The position numbers and the translations under genes are program-made. From NCBI RefSeq assembly GCF_000382305.1, contig NZ_KB908025.1, positions 92,068 through 156,067 of the forward strand: a stretch of 64,000 nt of DNA, written 5' to 3'. The notes beneath the pieces were generated by a model. The model saw only the letters and a list, made by a program, of their open reading frames with translations, was not told the origin of the DNA and did no database searches. The number at the start of each line of letters is the position of its first letter. Positions within the stretch are counted from its first letter, which is position 1. Below, one piece after another: positions 7,738 to 16,630 of this stretch. Origin of the DNA: Vitreoscilla stercoraria DSM 513 (GTDB lineage: Bacteria > Pseudomonadota > Gammaproteobacteria > Burkholderiales > Neisseriaceae).

Positions 7738-8700
7738 TTAGCCCATTGATGGCAATTTATGGGTGTTGGTGAAGTGGTGGACGACTTCAGGTAAAACTGT
7801 TTGGGTCAAATCTTGGCATTGATAAGGATCCAAGCTTTGGTCAGCTGGAATCTTGCGCAACCAAGTTAATTGGCGTTTGGCCAGTTGGCGCGTGGCAATA
7901 ATACCCAGTTCGCGCATTTGTTCGGCATTGACAGCACCTTGCAAATAATCCCACACTTGGCGATAACCGACGCAGCGCATAGACGGTAAATCAGAGTGCA
8001 AATCAGGGTATTTTTGTTGTAACGCTTGGACTTCTTGCACAAAGCCGTCCTGTAACATGGTATCAAAGCGTTGGGCAATGCTTTGGTGTAAACGGGCGCG
8101 CTCTTCGGGAATCAAAGTGATGGTGTGTAAGTTCAAAGCATGGGTGTCATTGTCTTGCGACAACCATTGGCTCATCGGTTTGCCGCTGATTAAATACACT
8201 TCCAAAGCCCGTTCTATGCGTTGGCTGTCGTTAGGGCTTAAACGTGCAGCGGTTATTGGGTCAGCGTCCTGTAAACGTTGGTATAAAGATGCCAAGCCAT
8301 GTTCTGCTTTGTCTTGTGCCAATTGGGCGCGAATGTCGGTATTGGCGCTAGGCAATTGGTTAAAGCCTTGGCTCAAAGCTTGGTAATACATCATCGTGCC
8401 GCCCACAATGACAGGCAAACGGTTGCGAGCATGAATTTCTGCAACCAAACGCACGGTGTCTTGTACAAAATCGGCGGCGCAATACACAGTCAAAGGGCTG
8501 ATGATGTCAATTAAATGATGCGGCACGCTCGCCATTTCGGCTTGGCTGGGTTTGGCGGTGCCGATATTCATGTCTTGGTACACCAAAGCAGAATCGAGGC
8601 TGATGATTTCGATGGGCAAATGGTTTGCCAATTCCAAAGCCAAACGGGTTTTACCAGAAGCAGTTGGACCGAGTATGGCCACAGCGCGAGAATCAGACAT
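7738..8700 (-). CDS. miaA: tRNA dimethylallyltransferase MiaA
   Basis: Adds the isopentenyl group to A37 of tRNAs that read UNN codons. 320 residues. P-loop GPTASGKT at ~11-18, SLDSALVYQDMNIGTAKP (~34-51), HHLIDI and VGGTMMYYQAL (~95-107), RIERALEV near 160, then the C-terminal RQLAKRQLTWLRK motif near 275. ATG at 8700. An exact uptake repeat inside the gene is read as LQDA on the coding strand. A TATAAT box lies 34-39 nt upstream. The gene is followed by phaB's terminator region on its upstream side, so it forms its own unit. Confidence 0.97.
   Translation of the reverse strand: MSDSRAVAILGPTASGKTRLALELANHLPIEIISLDSALVYQDMNIGTAKPSQAEMASVPHHLIDIISPLTVYCAADFVQDTVRLVAEIHARNRLPVIVGGTMMYYQALSQGFNQLPSANTDIRAQLAQDKAEHGLASLYQRLQDADPITAARLSPNDSQRIERALEVYLISGKPMSQWLSQDNDTHALNLHTITLIPEERARLHQSIAQRFDTMLQDGFVQEVQALQQKYPDLHSDLPSMRCVGYRQVWDYLQGAVNAEQMRELGIIATRQLAKRQLTWLRKIPADQSLDPYQCQDLTQTVLPEVVHHFTNTHKLPSMG
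8264..8274 (+). repeat. Uptake-like repeat in miaA
   Basis: Exact GCGTCCTGTAA. The gene, on the other strand, reads it as LQDA. Confidence 0.8.
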
Positions 8701-8733
8701 GTCACAGCAATCAAATATTCATAAATAGCCGCT

Positions 8734-8739
8734 ATTATA
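8734..8739 (-). promoter_or_regulatory. -10 box (TATAAT) for miaA
   Basis: Minus-strand TATAAT about 34 nt before the miaA ATG. No convincing -35 was seen. Confidence 0.5.
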
Positions 8740-8772
8740 ACGGTTGTCTTGCTAACGATGGCAGCCAAATGC

Positions 8773-8799
8773 AAAAAGCGGCCTGTAAAGCCGCTTTTT
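8773..8799. terminator. Terminator after phaB containing one repeat copy
   Basis: AAAAAGCGGC-CTGTAAA-GCCGCTTTTT: a 10-bp stem with the GCGGCCTGTAA variant forming one arm plus loop. It lies 16 nt after the phaB stop on the minus strand. Only half is uptake repeat; the other arm is a partial complement. Confidence 0.8.
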
Positions 8800-8804
8800 T
8801 TAAC

Positions 8805-8815
8805 TTACAGGACGC
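8805..8815 (-). repeat. Uptake-like repeat at the phaB stop
   Basis: Exact repeat, one base after the phaB TAA on the coding strand and just before the terminator hairpin. Confidence 0.8.
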
Positions 8816-9556
8816 TTATTTCATGTGTTGGCCGCCATTGATGGCAATATTGCTGCCGGTAATGAAGCCTGCTGCTTCGCTGGCCAAATAGTCTACCAAA
8901 CTGGCAATTTCCTCAGGTTTGCCCAAGCGACCTACCGGAATTTGCGCGATGATTTGGTTGCGGATGTTTTCATCGACTGCCATCACCATCTCCGTGGCAA
9001 TATAGCCTGGTGAAATGGTGTTCACCGTCACGCCTTTTTTCGCCACTTCTTGCGCCAAAGCCATGCTAAAACCGTGCATGCCTGCTTTGGCAGCAGAATA
9101 ATTGGTTTGACCAAACTGACCTTTTTGACCATTGATAGACGAAATGTTGATAATGCGACCAAATCCAGCATTGGTCATATCATCGACAACGGCTTTGGAT
9201 AAATTAAATACCGAATTCAAATTGGTATTGATCACGTCTTGCCATTGTTCGTAAGTCATTTTGCGCAAAGTGCCGTCTTTGGTAATGCCCGCATTGTTTA
9301 CCAAAATGCTCACCGAGGCACCCAAATCTTGTTTGATATTGGCAACCAATTGTTGCGCTTGTTCAAAATCACACACGTCGCATTGATATGCTTTGGCTTT
9401 GATGCCTTGCTCTTGCATTTGCTCTAACCACGCCTCATCGCGTCCTGTACGCATGAAAGTGCTGACCACAGTATAGCCAGCCTTGCCCAATTGCGTACAA
9501 ATTGCTTGTCCGATACCACCCATACCACCTGTTACCAATGCGATTTTGTCTGTCAT
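8816..9556 (-). CDS. phaB: Acetoacetyl-CoA reductase PhaB
   Basis: NADPH-dependent reduction of acetoacetyl-CoA to (R)-3-hydroxybutyryl-CoA for polyhydroxybutyrate. Its 246 residues equal the length of Cupriavidus PhaB. It follows that protein closely: VTGGMGGIGQAIC at the cofactor loop (~9-21), LVNNAGITKDG near 88, and the catalytic NISSINGQKGQFGQTNYSAA with Tyr ~153 and Lys ~157. SPGYIATEMV and the C-terminal NGGQHMK also match. A FabG-type role in fatty acid synthesis is the alternative; the GQKGQFGQTNY motif favours PhaB. AGGAG precedes the ATG by 9 nt. It lies 34 nt after the PLD-family gene. phaC and phaA are not in the window. Confidence 0.9.
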   Translation of the reverse strand: MTDKIALVTGGMGGIGQAICTQLGKAGYTVVSTFMRTGRDEAWLEQMQEQGIKAKAYQCDVCDFEQAQQLVANIKQDLGASVSILVNNAGITKDGTLRKMTYEQWQDVINTNLNSVFNLSKAVVDDMTNAGFGRIINISSINGQKGQFGQTNYSAAKAGMHGFSMALAQEVAKKGVTVNTISPGYIATEMVMAVDENIRNQIIAQIPVGRLGKPEEIASLVDYLASEAAGFITGSNIAINGGQHMK

Positions 9557-9590
9557 TTGTGTCACTCCTCTTATTGTTAAATATGAATTG

Positions 9591-11129
9591 CTAATCAGAC
9601 TGCTTGTGATTTTGCGCCTTCGATTGACGGCGCAAGTGACGCAATCCATTGACTGCATGAATGGTGATGGAACCACCACCAATGAGCAGTAAAAAGATTA
9701 CGGGGTAAATCAAAATCTGAGGTACAAAATAAAGCAACACACACAGCAGCAGTAAAGTTAGACCAATGCTTAAATAAGCCCAAGCTTCATTGTCATCCAC
9801 TTCGCGCGAACCACGGATGACAGAGTCCAACGAGCTACCGAATTGCGCCATTTGATGCAATGCTTTTTGGCGGTGTGAGTGGTTAAATGGATCTTTCAAA
9901 TGGTTATAGTTATATTTGGTTTTTTGCCTTTCTTTGGCCAAGCGCGCTTGGCATTGTTCGTTTAATACGACTTCTGTACTGTTTTCTAAATCTTGAATAA
10001 AACAATGTTTTAAATATTCAATGGTCGCAGCATTTTCAATGGCGACATCCAATTCACGGTTGGAAAACCAACTGGAAAAATTCAAATTGGTGGAACCAAC
10101 GCGTGCCCACATGTCGTCTACAATCGCCATTTTGGCATGAACCATAGAGCCATTCCATTCAAACACGCGTGCGCCTGCTTCGAGTAAAGCTCGATATTGT
10201 GTGCGTGATACTGTCCCAATCCATTTGATGTCAGAAGTGCTCGGCACCAAAATACGCACATCCACGCCATCACGAGCGGCATTGATTAAGGCTTGACTGT
10301 ACATGCGTGTGGGCATGAAATACGCATCGGTAATCCACAACGTTTTTTCTGCCATACTTACTGCCAATAAGTCCAAACGCATCATATTGGCATTGGTACC
10401 TGTGGTGGCAATCAAGCGGGCGTTCGCATGCGAAAACAGATTATGGGCGCTGGCGTGAGAAGTAGGGATGTCAATATGAGTCGCTGGCGTCAGCAAGATT
10501 GATGGCTGCTGTAAACCCATGGCTTGCCACGTGTCTAAAAAAGCGTTCAAAACATCTTGGACAATCGCACCTTGTAATTTTAAACCCGTATCACGCCATG
10601 CATTGATGTTGGTTTGAGGGTTGCCATTCCATTGATTTGAAATACACAAACCACTGACAAAAGCGGTGTGATGGTCGATGATGAAGGATTTGCGGTGGTT
10701 GCGGCTTAATAAAGTGATGCCAGTACCTAGGCTTAATGGATTGTAAGCATGAATGTGTGCGCCAGCTTGAATCAATGATTTGAAAAAGCCTTTGTAATGT
10801 GCGCCGATGCTGCCTACCCAGTCGTAAATCAAAAACACTTGTACACCAGCTTGCAAGCGTTCTAACAACACATCTCGTACTTGTTGACCGAAAATATCGG
10901 TAGCAAAAATGTACATTTCAATGCAAATGCTGTGCTTGGCTTGTTGTAAAGCTTCTATCCATGCGGGAAAATTTTCACGACTGTCTAATAAGCAAGTAAT
11001 GTCATTATCGTATGCCAAAGCCGCACTAGAGGATCGTAAAAACACCTGCTCGATGCGTCTATTGATGGTATCGGCATCGGTTATTTGCTGAGCAACAGTG
11101 TTTTGTACATGGAGATGCGTACTTGGCAT
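9591..11129 (-). CDS. Phospholipase D / cardiolipin synthase-family protein
   Basis: 512 residues with two HKD motifs: NHRKSFIIDHH near residue 146 and VHAKMAIVDDMWARVGSTN near 330. Both are complete (H-x-K-x4-D), as in enzymes that transfer phosphatidyl groups. Cardiolipin synthases normally carry N-terminal membrane helices. Here the N-terminus is soluble, and two hydrophobic segments (~444-480) sit at the C-terminal end, so membrane attachment is reversed. This is closer to ClsB/ClsC-like or other PLD branches than to ClsA (inference). It is first in a two-gene unit with phaB, 34 nt apart. Confidence 0.83.
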   Translation of the reverse strand: MPSTHLHVQNTVAQQITDADTINRRIEQVFLRSSSAALAYDNDITCLLDSRENFPAWIEALQQAKHSICIEMYIFATDIFGQQVRDVLLERLQAGVQVFLIYDWVGSIGAHYKGFFKSLIQAGAHIHAYNPLSLGTGITLLSRNHRKSFIIDHHTAFVSGLCISNQWNGNPQTNINAWRDTGLKLQGAIVQDVLNAFLDTWQAMGLQQPSILLTPATHIDIPTSHASAHNLFSHANARLIATTGTNANMMRLDLLAVSMAEKTLWITDAYFMPTRMYSQALINAARDGVDVRILVPSTSDIKWIGTVSRTQYRALLEAGARVFEWNGSMVHAKMAIVDDMWARVGSTNLNFSSWFSNRELDVAIENAATIEYLKHCFIQDLENSTEVVLNEQCQARLAKERQKTKYNYNHLKDPFNHSHRQKALHQMAQFGSSLDSVIRGSREVDDNEAWAYLSIGLTLLLLCVLLYFVPQILIYPVIFLLLIGGGSITIHAVNGLRHLRRQSKAQNHKQSD

Positions 11130-11197
11130 GAATCAATCAATCTGGCGTAATCAATGAAATTTCATCATACCTTGCCGTTTGTAAAGCTGAAAGAGCT

Positions 11198-12430
11198 TTA
11201 AAATGCGGATTGACCGTAAATCAGTTGGCGGATGGGCAAACGATTAGGGTGTAAAGCGTCCTGTAAAGGCTGAGGTAAAATATCGGTTTCTTGACACAAA
11301 CGTCGAGCCAAGCTTTCCGCACAGATAGGAGCAGTCACCATGCCACGGGTACCGTGAGCAGTATTTATCCATAAATTGGGATAATATGGGCATTTTGCTT
11401 CAATCAAGTAGTGCTTATCTTGAGAAAGTTTTGCATAAGTGTGTTGCATGGCTCTGGCATCGCCTAGCGGACCCAAAATGGGTAAATGGTCTATGCTGTC
11501 TGCTCTAATTGAAGCGCGCCCTTGTATTTGTTGCGTTGCACAAACATCGGCTAGCTGCGGTGACAATTGTTGCAAACCATTCAAATTGTGTTGGTGTTCT
11601 GCCACACGAAACTGAATATCTTCGTCATTGAAGACAAAACTGGCACCAAAAGTATGGCGATTTTGAAAAGCAGGGGTCAAATAATGTTGGCCTGTGATGG
11701 CGTGAGGAATGTGAATAGCCGCGTGGCTGTCTGCATAAGCCACTTGCCCACGAATGCGGCGTAAGTTTAAACATTGGGTTTGGGTAAAGACATCGCTGTG
11801 GTTGCCAGAGCAAATGATTAAATGGGAGGCTTGAAAACAGTCGTTGTTTGTATGCACTTGCCATTGCGGGTGTTGCCAATCAAAATGATGGACTTTTTGA
11901 TGGGTGTGAACATGAATATTGGGGTGTTGTAATAAGGCTTGCACCCACAAAGGCGGGCTGACCCAAGCGCCCTGTGGCCACCACAAGCCTTGTTGCTCTT
12001 GCCATATAGATGAGCGCTGAGCGGTACAGTTTTGCCAATTCTCTATGGCGATGTAATGGCTTTGCAGCAATTTTTGCTGGTGCTGATATTCTTTGTCATC
12101 GAAAGCCCATTGGAATAAACCACAATCATCCCAAAAAGCTTTATCAGGAAAATGATGCTGTAAGTGTGACAAGGCAAAGGGGAAAGCCAAACGCAACAAT
12201 TGATTTTGAGCCGTATCAGCTGCAGTGATTTTGGCATACAGTAAGCCTTGATGGTTGCCCGAAGCACCGCTGGCGGCTTCGGCTGCATCTAATACCGTGA
12301 CCTCAATGCCACGTTTTGCCAAAGCATATGCCGTACTTGCACCTGCAATGCCTGCGCCAATAATGATGACATGTTTAACGGGGTTCGCAGGTGGTGGCGT
12401 GAGCCATGTTTTGATGACAGGACGGCTCAT
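11198..12430 (-). CDS. mnmC: MnmC-type FAD oxidoreductase domain without the methyltransferase half
   Basis: 410 residues. HVIIIGAGIAGASTAYALAKRG (split here: HVIIIGAGIAG then ASTAYALAKRG) at ~20-41 is the FAD-binding start. NHQGLLYAKI, LRRIRGQVAYAD, ASIRADSIDHLPILGP, HGTRGMVTAPICAE and the C-terminal LHPNRLPIRQL match the oxidase half of MnmC, which removes the carboxymethyl group of cmnm5s2U34 in tRNA. In E. coli this half is fused behind a methyltransferase, absent here. The first residues, VIKTWLTPPPANP, look like the linker of the fused protein. The start overlaps the AsmA-like stop by 4 nt (ATGA), so the pair is translationally coupled. An uptake repeat is read as LQDA. Confidence 0.82.
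   Translation of the reverse strand: MSRPVIKTWLTPPPANPVKHVIIIGAGIAGASTAYALAKRGIEVTVLDAAEAASGASGNHQGLLYAKITAADTAQNQLLRLAFPFALSHLQHHFPDKAFWDDCGLFQWAFDDKEYQHQQKLLQSHYIAIENWQNCTAQRSSIWQEQQGLWWPQGAWVSPPLWVQALLQHPNIHVHTHQKVHHFDWQHPQWQVHTNNDCFQASHLIICSGNHSDVFTQTQCLNLRRIRGQVAYADSHAAIHIPHAITGQHYLTPAFQNRHTFGASFVFNDEDIQFRVAEHQHNLNGLQQLSPQLADVCATQQIQGRASIRADSIDHLPILGPLGDARAMQHTYAKLSQDKHYLIEAKCPYYPNLWINTAHGTRGMVTAPICAESLARRLCQETDILPQPLQDALHPNRLPIRQLIYGQSAF
11256..11266 (+). repeat. Uptake-like repeat in mnmC
   Basis: Exact GCGTCCTGTAA, read as LQDA (PLQDALHPN) by the gene on the minus strand. Confidence 0.8.
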
Positions 12431-14613
12431 GGTTTTTCAGGGAGCTTGAATTCCGGCATTTGCCACAATTGCCATTGCTTGCGTAGTGCATTGCGCACTG
12501 CATTGGATTTGTCTGTGGAGTTGGTCAAGCCTTGAGTCAAACCTTGATAGTCCAAAGCAAAATTAGGCTGTTGAATTGGTCCGCTGATGCGCACTGGTAA
12601 TTTGCTGCCCAATACATCTTGACCTAGTTTGAGCTGGTAATCCAATTTATTATTAGGCAAATGGTATTTGCCGCTACCTTGTAGCTGCAAACCCATAGGT
12701 AGATTTAAATCCACCGTTTTGGTATAAAACACGCCGTCGGCAATCAAGCTTTGAGATTTGAATACGTCAAATGTGGTGTGCGCTTGATCGTCTAAAGTCA
12801 ATTGCATGTTTGGATTGCCATCGACCTGTAAAAAATTGTCCAATGCGATGCCTTGAAACATACCATCTTTGATATCAAAGCGTAAATCACCATTGAGCTG
12901 GCTTTGTATGTCATCCCAATGTGCCCCGCTGGTTTGCAGATTGACGCTTAAATTGCCTGTGCCGCTTAAACGAGAATAATCGCGCCAATGTTGCAACCAT
13001 GGTTGGATTTGCATTTGTTGCACATCCATTTGCAATTGATTAGGTGTTTTGACATCACGTGGAATCAGTAAAGACGCATTTAAGTGACCACCATAAGCAT
13101 TAGCTTGTACTTGGGTGAGGGACAATAAATCTCGATTCAAAGCCAGTTTGGCGGTAACATTGCTTAATTGCATTTGGTTGCTGCGCAAATTGGCAATGTC
13201 TAGGTTGCCATTAAGCTGCCATTGCTCGGGTAAGTTTGCCCAAGTTTGTACCCATTGTTGTACTTGCTGCTCCATTTTTTGGAGGCTTTTGCTTGGATTG
13301 TCTATTAAATTAAAATCAGAGCGGGTATCGAACCAATCTTGGTAACGATCTAATTCCAATTGTTGGGCAAGTACATTTAATTGCCATTTTTCAGGTGACT
13401 CTCCAAGCAAATCAATTTGCACTGCATCATTGTCCATTTGACCTTTCCATTGCAATTGCCATTGATCATGGATATTGCCTGAAACATTGAGCAGGCCTTC
13501 TGTGCGGAACAAACCACTATTGGTCAAATTGGCATCGGATTGGCGACTGCTGATATGCCAATTGTCTAGACTAAATGCGCCGCTGTTGTGCGCACTTATG
13601 TGCCCCGCTGCTTTGATAGAAAAAGTGTCTTCTGCATGCTTGAGCAAAATGTCGATGCTACTGCCATCGTTTTTAAAGTGACGGCTGCTCAACTCCGTGG
13701 GGTTGAGTTTGATGGTCGCAGTGGCCAAGGTATTGTGACTTTGTTGCCATTGTAATACGCCGTTGGTCTGATTGACATACCAAATTTTTTGCCAATAGGC
13801 TTGTGGTATGCTCAATTGTGCCGTGAAAGTATTGTTGGCATCTTGACCTTTGATTTGGATGTTTTGGAACTCATTGCGGTGCTCTAACCACTTGTGTTCA
13901 AACTGACCTGTGGCCAGCCATGTCACTGCTCCAATGTGGGGCAATTGGTTGTCTAATTGAATGCGCACATTGTTGCTTTTGAAACCTGTGGCGGTTTTTT
14001 GCAACTGTCCTTGCAAATTCACATGCTGTTTTCCGAGCAAGTTACTGTTCCAATTAAACCCTAAATGCAGCTGGCTGTTGGTGTTCTGCCAATCTTGCAC
14101 CGAAGCATTGATGTTGTGTAAATGGTATTGATGTTCTGTTTCTTGTACTTTTAAGATGCCATCTACAATATTCAAATCATTGAAAATTTGTGCACTTTGA
14201 GGCGATTGATAAAAATCATCCATGTCCCAGCTGTTGTTAGGCAGTCTGGTTAAAGTCAGTTGGGGTTGCAATACATGAAAGCTTTGGATATGAGGGTGAC
14301 CGAGCAGACTGCGCCACGCCAAATGGATATCTAATTGCTTGATGTGTAGTTGCGTGTTGTGAGAATCAGGATAGGTAATGTTGATGTTGTTTAAAGTCAC
14401 GCTCGGGTAAGGCAACCAACCTTTGTTGCTGATGCTGCCAATGTGGACAGTACGTCCAGTTGGCATGGCTTTTTGCAAAGAGGTACGAATACGCTCATCG
14501 CTGAGGCCCCAAATGGAAATAGCATAACCGATGGACATAATAATAACCCATGCAAGGCTACACCAAAAAACCAATTGGAGCCAAAATTTACCCGAGTGTA
14601 ACTTCTTAATCAT
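12427..14613 (-). CDS. AsmA-family envelope protein
   Basis: 728 residues. A short basic N-terminus precedes one membrane helix (FWLQLVFWCSLAWVIIMSIGY, ~9-29), and the rest is a long periplasmic beta-rich stretch. Family marks are the N-terminal GSISNKGWLPYPSVTLNNINI (residues ~56-76, split as GSISNKGWLPYPS and VTLNNINI) and the C-terminal half (~480-690) with LSGTGNLSVNLQTSG, NGDLRFDIKDGMFQGIALD and LNLPMGLQLQGSGKYHL. AsmA relatives are thought to shape outer-membrane lipid traffic. It follows purC by 16 nt and overlaps mnmC by 4 nt, so it is the middle gene of a three-gene unit. Its neighbours give no hint of its role. Confidence 0.85.
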   Translation of the reverse strand: MIKKLHSGKFWLQLVFWCSLAWVIIMSIGYAISIWGLSDERIRTSLQKAMPTGRTVHIGSISNKGWLPYPSVTLNNINITYPDSHNTQLHIKQLDIHLAWRSLLGHPHIQSFHVLQPQLTLTRLPNNSWDMDDFYQSPQSAQIFNDLNIVDGILKVQETEHQYHLHNINASVQDWQNTNSQLHLGFNWNSNLLGKQHVNLQGQLQKTATGFKSNNVRIQLDNQLPHIGAVTWLATGQFEHKWLEHRNEFQNIQIKGQDANNTFTAQLSIPQAYWQKIWYVNQTNGVLQWQQSHNTLATATIKLNPTELSSRHFKNDGSSIDILLKHAEDTFSIKAAGHISAHNSGAFSLDNWHISSRQSDANLTNSGLFRTEGLLNVSGNIHDQWQLQWKGQMDNDAVQIDLLGESPEKWQLNVLAQQLELDRYQDWFDTRSDFNLIDNPSKSLQKMEQQVQQWVQTWANLPEQWQLNGNLDIANLRSNQMQLSNVTAKLALNRDLLSLTQVQANAYGGHLNASLLIPRDVKTPNQLQMDVQQMQIQPWLQHWRDYSRLSGTGNLSVNLQTSGAHWDDIQSQLNGDLRFDIKDGMFQGIALDNFLQVDGNPNMQLTLDDQAHTTFDVFKSQSLIADGVFYTKTVDLNLPMGLQLQGSGKYHLPNNKLDYQLKLGQDVLGSKLPVRISGPIQQPNFALDYQGLTQGLTNSTDKSNAVRNALRKQWQLWQMPEFKLPEKP

Positions 14614-14629
14614 GCGAGCTGCGAAAGGC

Positions 14630-15490
14630 TTACTTGGTTAACAAGTGCAAAGCTTCTTCGTATTTGGCAACCGTTTTGGCAATCACATCAGCAGGCACTT
14701 GTGGTGCGGGTGCTTGTTTGTTCCAACCCGATGCTTCCAACCAGTCGCGTACAAATTGTTTGTCAAAAGAAGGAGGATTGGTGCCAACTGCATATTCATC
14801 TGCTGGCCAAAAACGGCTAGAATCAGGCGTCAAAACCTCATCCATCAAGACCAACGTACCGTTTTCATCAGTACCAAACTCAAATTTGGTATCGCAAATG
14901 ATGATGCCGCGAGTGGCTGCATAATCAGCGGCTTTTTTGTACAAGGCAATCGCTTTTTCTTTCACTTCATTGGCCAAATCTGCACCAATGATTTGTGCAG
15001 CTTCGTCAAACGAAATGTTTTCGTCATGTTCGCCTACCGCCGCTTTGGTAGAAGGGGTGAACACCACTTCTGGCAATTGTTGCGCTTGTTGCAAGCCTGC
15101 TGGCAAATCGATGCCGCACAATTTGCCTGTTTGTTGGTAATCTTTCCAGCCGCTGCCTGTCAAATAACCGCGTACAATTGCTTCGATTTTGATAGGGGTC
15201 AATTTTTTGACCACCACAGCACGCTTATCCAATACACGAGCTTGTTCTTCAGGCAAAACGTCGTATACAGTTTGTCCGATGAATTGGTTAGGCATGATGT
15301 CTTTTAAGTAATCAAACCAAAAATTAGAAATTTGGGTCAAAATTTCACCTTTGGTTGGAATTGGGTCATCTAAAATCACATCAAAAGCCGATAAACGGTC
15401 TGTAGCGACCATCAACATACGTTGATCGTCGATAGCATATAAGTCACGAACCTTACCGGAATAAATTTTTTCTAAGTCAATGGCGCTCAT
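14630..15490 (-). CDS. purC: SAICAR synthase PurC
   Basis: Joins CAIR and aspartate with ATP in purine synthesis. 286 residues from MSAIDLEKIYSGKVRDLYAI (a YSGKVRDLY signature). It continues with VATDRLSAFDVI, EAIVRGYLTGSGWKDY, the GEHDENIS stretch, TKFEFG and MDEVLTPDSSRFWPAD. The start at 15490 is chosen for the family N-terminus, although the frame is open 35 codons upstream. AAGAGA lies upstream of the ATG. It is first in a unit with the AsmA-like gene and mnmC. A TATAAT box lies ~44 nt upstream. Confidence 0.97.
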   Translation of the reverse strand: MSAIDLEKIYSGKVRDLYAIDDQRMLMVATDRLSAFDVILDDPIPTKGEILTQISNFWFDYLKDIMPNQFIGQTVYDVLPEEQARVLDKRAVVVKKLTPIKIEAIVRGYLTGSGWKDYQQTGKLCGIDLPAGLQQAQQLPEVVFTPSTKAAVGEHDENISFDEAAQIIGADLANEVKEKAIALYKKAADYAATRGIIICDTKFEFGTDENGTLVLMDEVLTPDSSRFWPADEYAVGTNPPSFDKQFVRDWLEASGWNKQAPAPQVPADVIAKTVAKYEEALHLLTK

Positions 15491-15533
15491 GGTGGTCTCT
15501 TTACCAAGCTTTGTCATACAAAAAGGAGCCGAG

Positions 15534-15539
15534 ATTATA
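15534..15539 (-). promoter_or_regulatory. -10 box (TATAAT) for purC
   Basis: Consensus TATAAT on the minus strand, 44 nt before the purC start, in the 186-nt divergent region with thiL. No PurR-like site was recognised. Confidence 0.5.
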
Positions 15540-15605
15540 GCCCTTTTTGCAGGTTTAGCGTGGGAATGCAGTACAATGTTTACCAAAGCTGACATTTATA
15601 TGGCA

Positions 15606-15611
15606 TATAAT
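15606..15611 (+). promoter_or_regulatory. -10 box (TATAAT) for thiL-pgpA-apaG
   Basis: Consensus TATAAT, 65 nt before the thiL ATG. The leader is too short for a TPP riboswitch and none was seen. -35 unclear. Confidence 0.45.
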
Positions 15612-15676
15612 ACTTTTAAAAACAAGCACTTTCCTGTTTTTGTGGCAGGTTTGTTAGCAAGAATTTTAGGTGGCAA

Positions 15677-16630
15677 ATGAAAGAATTTGATTTTATTAAG
15701 CAGTATTTGGTGAACCGTCAAAGTCAAGATGGGCAGTTGGTGTTGGGAATTGGTGATGATGCCGCCATTATTCGCCCTGATACGAGCCATGATATTCATA
15801 TCAGCAGTGACATGTTAATTGGCGGTCGCCACTTTTTTACCGATGTCAGTGCAGCGGATTTGGCGTACAAAGTTTTGGCGGTGAATTTGTCTGACATGGC
15901 TGCCATGGGCGCAACGCCTAAATGGGCTTTGCTGAGCGTTGCAGTGCCGCAATTGCAAGAAGATTGGGTGCAAGATTTTTGCGACAGTTTGTTTGCTTTG
16001 GCAGACGAATATGGTGTGAATATCATTGGCGGTGATACCACGCAAGGGCCGTGGGCATTCAATGTCACCATTATGGGACAAACGCCTCAAGGCTTGGGCT
16101 TGCGTCGTGATGCGGCGCAAGTAGGTGATGATATTTGGGTTACAGGACGCTTAGGGTTGGCTTGCGCGGCTTTGTTTGATCATTGGCAAGAGGTGCAATT
16201 GGATATGGATGTGTTTGCTGAATGTGAAGCGGCTCGTTTGCGTCCGCGTCCGCGCGTGGCTTTGGGACAACACCTAGTGTCTTTGGCGCATGCGGCACAA
16301 GATGTTTCTGATGGCTTTGCGCAAGATTTGGCGCACATTTTGAAAGCTTCTGGTGTCGGAGCCGTTATCAATGTCGATGCTTTGCCAACTTTGCCTGCAT
16401 TAAAACACCACGAACAATGGCAACATTGGGTGTGTGCCGGTGGAGATGATTATGAATTGGTGTTTACTGCACCGAAGCATCAACGCCAAGCGATTTTACA
16501 GGCCGCTCAAACCACACAAACAGCGGTTTCTTTGGTAGGTGTCATTACTGAGCAGACTGATTTGATGTTGTTAGACTCAGACGGTGAAGCAGTGACATTA
16601 GAACAATGGGGGTTTGATCATTTTGAATAA
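15677..16630 (+). CDS. thiL: Thiamine-monophosphate kinase ThiL
   Basis: Phosphorylates thiamine monophosphate to thiamine diphosphate. 317 residues. LGIGDDAAIIRP (~24-35), SSDMLIGGRHFF (~47-58), VNLSDMAAMGATPKW (~70-84), IIGGDTTQGP near 115 and the C-terminal WVCAGGDDYELVFT near 255 are family marks. AGGTGG is 4 nt before the ATG. First of a unit with pgpA (overlapping) and apaG (overlapping). Two uptake repeats fall inside, read as VTGRL and LQAA. Confidence 0.97.
   Translation: MKEFDFIKQYLVNRQSQDGQLVLGIGDDAAIIRPDTSHDIHISSDMLIGGRHFFTDVSAADLAYKVLAVNLSDMAAMGATPKWALLSVAVPQLQEDWVQDFCDSLFALADEYGVNIIGGDTTQGPWAFNVTIMGQTPQGLGLRRDAAQVGDDIWVTGRLGLACAALFDHWQEVQLDMDVFAECEAARLRPRPRVALGQHLVSLAHAAQDVSDGFAQDLAHILKASGVGAVINVDALPTLPALKHHEQWQHWVCAGGDDYELVFTAPKHQRQAILQAAQTTQTAVSLVGVITEQTDLMLLDSDGEAVTLEQWGFDHFE
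16140..16150 (-). repeat. Uptake-like repeat in thiL
   Basis: Exact repeat, read by thiL as VTGRL. Confidence 0.8.
16496..16506 (-). repeat. Uptake-like repeat, G variant, in thiL
   Basis: Complement of GCGGCCTGTAA, read as LQAA. Confidence 0.7.

Noticed and set aside
13115..13681. Plus-strand ORFs opposite the AsmA-like gene.
   Set aside because: Shadow frames with no supporting start signals.
15491..15676. TPP riboswitch upstream of thiL.
   Set aside because: The leader is about 60 nt and has no thi-box-like core.
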